Source: Candidatus Microgenomates bacterium
GTDB taxonomy: Bacteria > Patescibacteria > Microgenomatia > JADHYG01
NCBI GenBank assembly: GCA_016782545.1
Contig: JADHYG010000033.1
Coordinates: 1 to 10,885 of the forward strand
Length of the DNA: 10,885 nucleotides
Direction of reading: 5' to 3'
In this document: piece after piece, positions 6,802 to 10,885 of the stretch
How the letters are laid out: each line of letters starts with the position of its first letter
Numbering within the stretch: the stretch's first letter is position 1
Program-made: the position numbers and the translations under genes
Notes under the pieces: generated by a model
Told to the model about the DNA's origin: nothing
Databases searched by the model: none
Seen by the model: only the letters and a program-made list of their open reading frames with translations

Positions 6802-7218
6802 ATGAATTTTAAATTAATCAAAAAACCCAAACACACTGATCATCGTGGTTCTTTAGTAGAGTTTTTAAGCCAAAAAGAATTAAAAAAAGCTCAATTTTTC
6901 GGCGAGATACATTTTGCTGCTTTTAACCGCTCTGGGGTTATTCGAGGCAACCATTATCATACTAAAAAAGAAGAATATTTTGGTGTTGTTATTGGCAAGG
7001 TTCAGATTGAAATTGAAGATATTAAAACAAAAGAACATCAGTCATTTATTTTAGACACCGATGATCCTGAGTTTATTTGTCTCCAAATTGGACCTAATAT
7101 TGCCCATGCGGCTAAAAGCCTGTCAGACAGCGCTGTTTTAATTAACTATTCTTCCTTGGTTTATAATCCTAAAAATCCAGATTCTTTCAAATATATTCTT
7201 TTAAAGGAGAGTGAATAG
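6802..7218 (+). CDS. Cupin-fold sugar epimerase/isomerase-like protein (FdtA/WxcM/CapF-C type)
   Basis: This 138-residue single-domain cupin has HTDHRGSLVEF at 11-21, SGVIRGNHYHTKKEEYFGVVIGK at 44-66 and a YSSLVYNPKNPDSF tail at 116-129. The RGNHYH...E..GVV.GK arrangement is that of small cupins acting on nucleotide sugars: dTDP-4-dehydrorhamnose 3,5-epimerase relatives, dTDP-4-keto-hexose 3,4-isomerases such as FdtA/WxcM, and the C-terminal domain of the CapF type. The His pair at 51 and 53 would be in the active site or bind metal. The family is clear; which reaction it performs is not. It lies divergent to the glycosyltransferase operon, so it may supply a modified sugar. Its TAG stop is the first three bases of the 9-bp duplication of the element inserted after it. 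Confidence 0.8.
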   Translation: MNFKLIKKPKHTDHRGSLVEFLSQKELKKAQFFGEIHFAAFNRSGVIRGNHYHTKKEEYFGVVIGKVQIEIEDIKTKEHQSFILDTDDPEFICLQIGPNIAHAAKSLSDSAVLINYSSLVYNPKNPDSFKYILLKESE

Positions 7219-7352
7219 GGTTGTGGCTGGGACATAAATAACAACTTTATTGTTCGAACGAACGTAAGTGAGTCGAGAACTAACCATCAATGAGACTTCT
7301 CGACTCGGCTTTTAGCCTCGCTCGAAGAATAATGTCCCACCCATAGGGTTGT
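7216..7352. repeat. 9-bp target-site duplication around copy 2
   Basis: TAGGGTTGT occurs at 7216-7224, where its first three bases are the stop codon of the cupin gene, and at 7344-7352, immediately outside the element. The downstream copy also supplies the TTGT of the likely -35 of the next gene. Confidence 0.83.
7225..7343 (+). mobile_element. MITE-like palindromic element, copy 2 (119 bp)
   Basis: It begins GGCTGGGACATAAAT and ends ATGTCCCACCCA. Compared with the reverse complement of 5315-5439, the whole sequence matches except for one base near the left arm (CGAACG for CGAGCG) and the tip, where GGCTTTTAGCC replaces the longer hairpin of copy 1 and accounts for the 6-nt length difference. 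Terminal inverted repeats, no coding capacity and a perfect 9-bp duplication make a non-autonomous transposable element the best reading. Confidence 0.85.
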
Positions 7353-7376
7353 ATTTTTTATTAAAAAAGGTATACT
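7349..7376 (+). promoter_or_regulatory. Promoter of the radical SAM gene
   Basis: TTGTAT (7349-7354), a 16-nt spacer and TATACT (7371-7376) precede the ATG at 7385 by 8 nt. A transcript would start within a base or two of the initiation codon. AAAGG (7366-7370) lies upstream of the predicted start of the transcript and so would not work as a Shine-Dalgarno sequence. Confidence 0.55.
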
Positions 7377-7384
7377 AAATTTTG

Positions 7385-10369
7385 ATGAAAATTGTTATTA
7401 GCTATCCATCATTTAGAACTTCAAAAGGAGTTCCTCAAATTTCTCAAAATCGACAGTTTCAGTGGACAGCTTCAGGTCCGATGGCTTATTTTATTTATCC
7501 TGTTGTTCCTGCTTCAGCCGCGACTCTTTTAAAATCCAAAGGACACGAAGTTGTTTGGCTTGATGGCTTGGCTGAAAAATGGAGTTATGAAAAATGGTTA
7601 GAGGAAGTAAAAAAAGCAAAGCCTGATCTGATTATGCTGGAAGTCAAAACACCAGTGATTAAGAAATATTGGGAAATAATATCAAATATCAAAGCTCAAA
7701 TATCAAATATCAAAATTGTTCTTGTCGGCGATCATGTCACTGCTTTGCCTCGAGAATCTATGGAAAACTGCCCGGTTGATTATATTTTAACCGGCGGCGA
7801 TTATGATTTTTCACTGCTTAATTTAGTAGAGCATTTAAGCAAAAGAGCCAAGCTTGAACCGGGGATTTGGTATAGAAAGGAGTTGCCCAGTTATTCTTCG
7901 AGCGAGCGTAGCGAGTCGAGAAGCAAGGGTTCTCGACAAGCTCGAACAATAAGGGAATGTGTAAATTCTAAAGTTTTAAATACGGGTAAATTCAAATTAA
8001 AAAAGCATGATTTGAACAGTCTTCCCATGATTGATCGGGATTTAACTAAATGGCAATTATATGCTTATAAAAATTCTAATTTTTACCGAGCGCCGGGAGC
8101 TTATACCATGTTTGGTCGGGATTGTTGGTGGGGGAAGTGTACTTTTTGTCTTACTGGAGGTAGCCAAGTTGTTACCAAGGATGGCCTTATTCCTATCAAA
8201 GAGATCGTAGATGAAAGAAAAAATTGCAAAGTTTTGACTCATAGAGGAAGATACGGTAAAGTTGTGGCTTGGCACAAAAGGTTTGTCAACGAAGAAATCT
8301 TGAAAATATCTTCTCTCTACCTCCCCTTTGATTTAAAACTTACTTCGAATCATAAACTTTACTTTTTGTCCAAAGACAAACTCAAGCGCTGTACAAAAAA
8401 AGGTGGGTGGACCTATATATGCAAACCTGATAGGATTTCCAAATTCCTTGCTTGTGAGAGTTGTAAAAACAAACACTATTTTAATTATAAGGCTTCTCTC
8501 ACTGAAGCAAGAAATCTTAGAAAAGGAGATTTTTTGGTTATACCCATTGATAGAAAAGTCAAAGATATTAAGTTTATTGCAGTTAAAAAAGTCCTTGAGA
8601 GAGAGCCGACCATATTCAAAACTCTAAGAAAAATTTCTCAAGAACAAATTAGCCAAACGCTTTTCCTAAACAAAAATGGTTATTCGCAAAGAACCATTGC
8701 TAGAAAATTAGATATAGATAGGGAAACAGTAAATAGATACATTTTACTAGAGAAAGAAAATTCTTTGAACGCAGCCAAGAATTCTTTCACCTACGATAAA
8801 GAAAAAATGTCGTTTAAGTGGGGATTACATAAAATACCTCTCAAGATTTTTCTGGAAGAAGATTTTCTTTTTTTGTGTGGTCTTTATCTGGCCGAAGGAC
8901 ATGTTTCTTACCTTAAAAATAGACCCAACTCGTCGACTTTAGGTTGGACGTTTAGCAAAAAAGAAAAGAATCTTATTAGGCAAACAAAATTTTTATTTAA
9001 AAAAAATTTTAAAATTTCCTTAAACGATTTTCTCAACTCTAAAAATAATACTCGCCAACTTTATATTGGCGCGACAATAGTGTCTAAGTTTTTTAAAGTG
9101 CTTTTTGGGCATGATTGTTATCACAAGATGATCCCCAGTGAATTTCTACACCTTCCTCTAGTTAAACAGCGAGCATTATTAAGAGGAATATTTAAAGGAG
9201 ATGCTCATTTAAGGAAAAGAGAGGAAAAGGATGGTGGAGCAGAATATATTTTAGTAACAACTTCAAAAAGATTGGCAGATCAAGTCTTTTCTATATTATT
9301 GAGATTTGATGTCATTCCTGGTTTTAAAGCTAGAGAATCTGTTAAAAAAAATGAGTCAACTAAGTATGAAATTACTCTCTTTAGAAAAGATATTCCCAAG
9401 GTTTTTCCTGAAATAAAATTTGACACAAAAAAAGTTACCTATAAAAGAGGATTTGTGTTAAAAGACTTTGTTTTTGTCCCGATAGTAGAAGTTGCAAAAC
9501 AGTCATTTAAAGGTTTTGTCTATAACATAACGGTGAAAGAAGATCATTCTTATGTTGTTAATTTTTTAGCTGTTAAAAACTGCTCTTGGACGACTCTTTT
9601 TCCGGGTTCTTGTTATCGAAAAATAAAAGTGAAGAGAGCTCTTGATGAAGTTGGTCAATTAATTGAAAAATATCAGGTTAAAGAAATAATGGATGACAGC
9701 GGCACTTTTCCGGTTGGAGATTGGCTGAGAGAATTTTGTCAAGGAATGATTAAACGAGGTTATAACAAAAAAATCAGAATGAATTGCAATATGAGATTTA
9801 ATGCCGGTTTGAATGAAAAAGATTATCAATTAATGGGTAAAGCCGGTTTTCGTTTTATTCTTTATGGTTTGGAGTCTGCTTCGCAGAAAACATTAGACAA
9901 AATTAATAAAAATTTGAAGGTTGAACAAATAGAACCAGTCTTAAAATGGGCAAAAAAAGGAGGCTTAATGCCCCATCTAACGATCATGGTAGGCTACCCT
10001 TGGGAAAATGAAAAAGACACTCAAAACACTATTTCATTGGCAGAAAAATTCTTTAAAAGTGGCTTAGCTGATTCAATGCAGGCAACGGTTGTTATTCCTT
10101 ATCCTGGTACGCCCTTGTTTGATTATTGCCAGAAAAACAATTTGTTAAAAACAAAAGATTGGAATCGTTATGATATGCGCGAGCCAATTATGAAAACAAA
10201 ATCTTCTGAAGCAAAGCTTTTAGCCGCTGTTCGCAGTCTTTATAGCCGTTCTATCTGGACGCCTCGTTTTATCCTTAATACTCTTTCTCAGCTCAAATCC
10301 ATTGACGGTATTAAATATGTTGGTTTCCAAGCCTTAAAGTATCTTGGCAAGCTCTGGGAATTTAAATAA
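7385..10369 (+). CDS. B12-binding radical SAM enzyme interrupted by an intein
   Basis: The 994-codon frame (numbered from ATG 7385; a TTG directly before it is the alternative start) encodes a 516-residue enzyme split by a 478-residue intein. N-extein 1-254: a cobalamin-binding-type Rossmann domain (about 30-155; PASAATLLKSKGHEVVWLDG, IVLVGDH, YILTGGD), then GRDCWWGKCTF. C-extein 733-994: CSWTTLFPG, MDDSGTFPVG (769-778), LYGLESAS (826-833), GYPWENEKDT and PYPGTPLFDY, typical of the BchE/Elp3-like radical SAM barrel. After splicing the cluster motif is C247, C252 and C733, spaced C-x4-C-x2-C. Such enzymes use a [4Fe-4S] cluster and SAM, often with cobalamin, for methylations or rearrangements of lipids, sugars or cofactors; the substrate here is unknown. 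Residues about 169-190 come from an inserted palindromic repeat. Position beside a glycan cluster suggests a lipid or sugar substrate. Confidence 0.87.
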   Translation: MKIVISYPSFRTSKGVPQISQNRQFQWTASGPMAYFIYPVVPASAATLLKSKGHEVVWLDGLAEKWSYEKWLEEVKKAKPDLIMLEVKTPVIKKYWEIISNIKAQISNIKIVLVGDHVTALPRESMENCPVDYILTGGDYDFSLLNLVEHLSKRAKLEPGIWYRKELPSYSSSERSESRSKGSRQARTIRECVNSKVLNTGKFKLKKHDLNSLPMIDRDLTKWQLYAYKNSNFYRAPGAYTMFGRDCWWGKCTFCLTGGSQVVTKDGLIPIKEIVDERKNCKVLTHRGRYGKVVAWHKRFVNEEILKISSLYLPFDLKLTSNHKLYFLSKDKLKRCTKKGGWTYICKPDRISKFLACESCKNKHYFNYKASLTEARNLRKGDFLVIPIDRKVKDIKFIAVKKVLEREPTIFKTLRKISQEQISQTLFLNKNGYSQRTIARKLDIDRETVNRYILLEKENSLNAAKNSFTYDKEKMSFKWGLHKIPLKIFLEEDFLFLCGLYLAEGHVSYLKNRPNSSTLGWTFSKKEKNLIRQTKFLFKKNFKISLNDFLNSKNNTRQLYIGATIVSKFFKVLFGHDCYHKMIPSEFLHLPLVKQRALLRGIFKGDAHLRKREEKDGGAEYILVTTSKRLADQVFSILLRFDVIPGFKARESVKKNESTKYEITLFRKDIPKVFPEIKFDTKKVTYKRGFVLKDFVFVPIVEVAKQSFKGFVYNITVKEDHSYVVNFLAVKNCSWTTLFPGSCYRKIKVKRALDEVGQLIEKYQVKEIMDDSGTFPVGDWLREFCQGMIKRGYNKKIRMNCNMRFNAGLNEKDYQLMGKAGFRFILYGLESASQKTLDKINKNLKVEQIEPVLKWAKKGGLMPHLTIMVGYPWENEKDTQNTISLAEKFFKSGLADSMQATVVIPYPGTPLFDYCQKNNLLKTKDWNRYDMREPIMKTKSSEAKLLAAVRSLYSRSIWTPRFILNTLSQLKSIDGIKYVGFQALKYLGKLWEFK
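7678..7714 (+). repeat. 16-bp in-frame direct repeat
   Basis: AATATCAAATATCAAA occurs at 7678-7693 and 7699-7714. The 21-nt period keeps the frame and gives ISNIK twice, seven residues apart. It lies in the cobalamin-binding domain, before the IVLVGDH strand. Confidence 0.7.
7891..7952 (+). repeat. Core palindromic element inserted in frame in a coding region
   Basis: The segment starts TTATTCTTCGAGCGAG, continues through GCGTAGC and GAGTCGAGAA, then TTCTCGA, and ends GCTCGAACAATAA. This is the core of the elements at 5315 and 7225 without their outer GGGACAT arms. It adds about 21 Ser/Arg-rich residues (SYSSSERSESRS...) to the radical SAM protein between the cobalamin domain and the cluster motif, without a stop or frameshift. 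No clear target duplication is visible. Confidence 0.82.
8147..9580 (+). mobile_element. LAGLIDADG intein within the radical SAM gene
   Basis: Residues 255-732 (478 aa). Splicing block A is CLTGGSQVVTKDG, with Cys255 as the first nucleophile. Block B is LKLTSNH, with T320 and H323. Block F is VYNITVKEDHSYVV, with H721. The end is LAVKN followed by +1 Cys733. The penultimate residue is Lys731 rather than the usual His. The central endonuclease has two LAGLIDADG motifs: LCGLYLAEGH (497-506, acid E504) and LLRGIFKGDAH (598-608, acid D606). Extra parts are a possible zinc ribbon (C336, C346, C357, C360) and a helix-turn-helix-like stretch from about 432 to 453 (GYSQRTIARKLDIDRETVNR). All key splicing residues are present, so I expect autocatalytic removal and possibly active homing. 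Confidence 0.92.
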
Positions 10370-10376
10370 ATACCAA

Positions 10377-10409
10377 AGGTGTTCTATCTATAACACCTTA
10401 GAGGTGTTA
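10377..10409 (+). promoter_or_regulatory. Three-armed alternative hairpin after the radical SAM gene
   Basis: AGGTGTT (10377-10383), AACACCT (10392-10398) and AGGTGTTA (10402-10409) follow the stop codon by a few bases. The middle arm can pair with either neighbour; the downstream choice, TAACACCT-TAG-AGGTGTTA, is an 8-bp stem with a 3-nt loop. No U tract follows, so a standard intrinsic terminator is doubtful. It may be an RNA 3'-end structure or repeat debris. Confidence 0.4.
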
Positions 10410-10497
10410 GAATTCAGGATCTATAATAAATTGGAGTGACGAAATTCATTTCGTTATCTTCACTCTTGTCATCCTGAATTTAATTCAGGATCTATAT
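10410..10497. repeat. Second copy of the CTGAA palindrome family, compound
   Basis: A half unit GAATTCAGGATCTATA (10410-10425) is followed by GAGTGA (10434-10439) against TCACTC (10460-10465), enclosing CGAAAT/ATTTCG (10440-10445, 10448-10453). Then comes a full unit ATCCTGAATT-T-AATTCAGGAT (10471-10491) preceded by GTC and followed by CTATAT. Its last part matches 4288-4312 in inverse orientation apart from C/T changes that are compensated in the stem. Confidence 0.75.
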
Positions 10498-10502
10498 ACC
10501 AC

Positions 10503-10530
10503 TTGACAAATTCTTAATATGGTATAGAAT
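10503..10530 (+). promoter_or_regulatory. Strong promoter of the Fic remnant
   Basis: A consensus -35 TTGACA (10503-10508), a 16-nt spacer and TAGAAT (10525-10530) would start transcription near 10537, about 22 nt before ATG 10559. It is the only consensus -35 in the window. Confidence 0.6.
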
Positions 10531-10557
10531 AAAAATAAAGATAAACCATATTAAGAA
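10511..10557. promoter_or_regulatory. 13-bp inverted-repeat operator
   Basis: TTCTTAATATGGT (10511-10523) and ACCATATTAAGAA (10545-10557) are perfect inverted repeats 21 nt apart. The left arm covers the promoter spacer and the right arm ends one base before the ATG. Only the right arm would be transcribed, so this is more likely a DNA-binding site for a dimeric repressor than an RNA hairpin. Confidence 0.6.
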
Positions 10558-10558
10558 A

Positions 10559-10885
10559 ATGATAAAATTCATTGATCCTTTAATTCAAAAACGAATTGAT
10601 GTCAAGCTTGATCGGTTAAATAAGCTTCGGCCATTGCCAAAATCGGCTGTTAAAAAACTTCAGGAACAATTCCAGGTCGAGATGACTTATAGCTCAAGCC
10701 GTTGAAAGATCGCTTGAGATTTATCTTAAAACCTTAACACCCATTTCTAAAAAAAGAGAAAAATTTATTTCTTTATCCGATATTAGTAAAAAAACACCTT
10801 ATTCTGCTAAATATTTAAATTTACTGGCTCGACAAGGAAAATTAGAAGCTTATAAAGCAGGCAGAAATTGGCTTACCTCTCTTGA
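10559..10885 (+). pseudogene. Fic-family protein remnant with internal deletion and frameshift
   Basis: ATG 10559 opens 48 codons, running from MIKFIDPLIQKRIDVKLDRL through LPKSAVKKLQEQFQVEMTYS to SSR, ending at TGA 10703. This resembles the N-terminal helix of Fic/DOC-family proteins, where EMTYNSNAIEGN normally follows. From 10692 the +1 frame reads AQAVERSLEIYLKTLTPISK and on to TPYSAKYLNLLARQGKLEAY and GRNWLTSLE, open to the window edge. It looks like the C-terminal winged-helix tail of the same family. The Fic catalytic core (HPFxxGNGR motif) is absent, so about 200 residues seem to have been deleted at about 10691, leaving the halves out of frame. Fic enzymes AMPylate targets; this copy cannot. 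The family call rests on remembered similarity. A sequencing or assembly artefact is possible. Confidence 0.65.

Noticed and set aside
5315..7343. CRISPR array from repeated palindromes
   Set aside because: Copies are hundreds of bases apart, inverted, of unequal length and flanked by target duplications, with no regular spacers.
5315..7343. Composite transposon formed by the two inverted elements
   Set aside because: Each element has its own matched 9-bp duplication, so they inserted separately; the genes between belong to the locus and include no transposase.
7382..7384. TTG as start of the radical SAM protein
   Set aside because: An ATG follows at once and neither has a clear Shine-Dalgarno; the ATG is the simpler choice, a difference of one residue.
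8057..8627. Small open frames within the intein region (one per strand)
   Set aside because: They overlap clear extein and intein motifs in the main frame and have no features of their own.
10385..10410. Intrinsic terminator of the radical SAM gene
   Set aside because: The stem is good, but GAATTC follows rather than a run of T, so I list it only as a hairpin.
1..10885. Alternative genetic code (TGA as Gly), as in some CPR lineages
   Set aside because: TGA ends the 1136-1906 gene in a clean ATGA overlap, and the genes read through without in-frame TGA.

Overview
The window is AT-rich, tightly packed bacterial DNA that reads cleanly in the standard code. TAA, TAG and TGA all serve as stops. 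Genes with a -10 box only 6-8 nt from the start codon, many dispersed palindromes (some inside genes) and an intein together suggest a Candidate Phyla Radiation (Patescibacteria) genome, perhaps Microgenomates or Parcubacteria. That assignment is inferred from style, not from a marker gene.

Layout. Bases 1-6477 on the minus strand form a run of seven genes, transcribed from about 6480 towards the left edge: two family-2 glycosyltransferases (GT2), two class I SAM methyltransferases, a third GT2, a third methyltransferase, and a GT2-methyltransferase fusion cut by the window edge. Several contacts are very tight (a 4-nt ATGA overlap and 2-, 3- and 9-nt gaps). This looks like a surface-glycan operon whose enzymes assemble and methylate a polysaccharide. 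Bases 6478-6801 are a divergent intergenic region holding a degenerate palindromic element and a GC-richer hairpin cluster. On the plus strand lie a small cupin of the sugar epimerase/isomerase type (6802-7218) and a B12-binding radical SAM enzyme (7385-10369). A 478-residue LAGLIDADG intein interrupts the enzyme exactly at the third Cys of its iron-sulfur motif. After a repeat-rich spacer, a strong promoter with a 13-bp inverted-repeat operator drives a wrecked Fic-family gene: N-terminus, then C-terminus out of frame, with the catalytic core missing.

Repeats are the most distinctive content. Two near-identical MITE-like elements (125 and 119 bp, opposite orientation) each have a perfect 9-bp target-site duplication; one abuts a start codon and the other starts at a stop codon. 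A third degenerate copy lies between them. The core palindrome of the same family also sits in frame inside the radical SAM gene and adds about 21 residues. A second palindrome family (ATTCTGAATT-type) occurs at about 4256-4311 and 10410-10497.

Working together: the GT2s and methyltransferases probably build a methylated surface glycan, the cupin may make or modify a nucleotide-sugar precursor, and the radical SAM enzyme may modify a lipid or sugar of the same pathway. No substrate can be named from the sequence.
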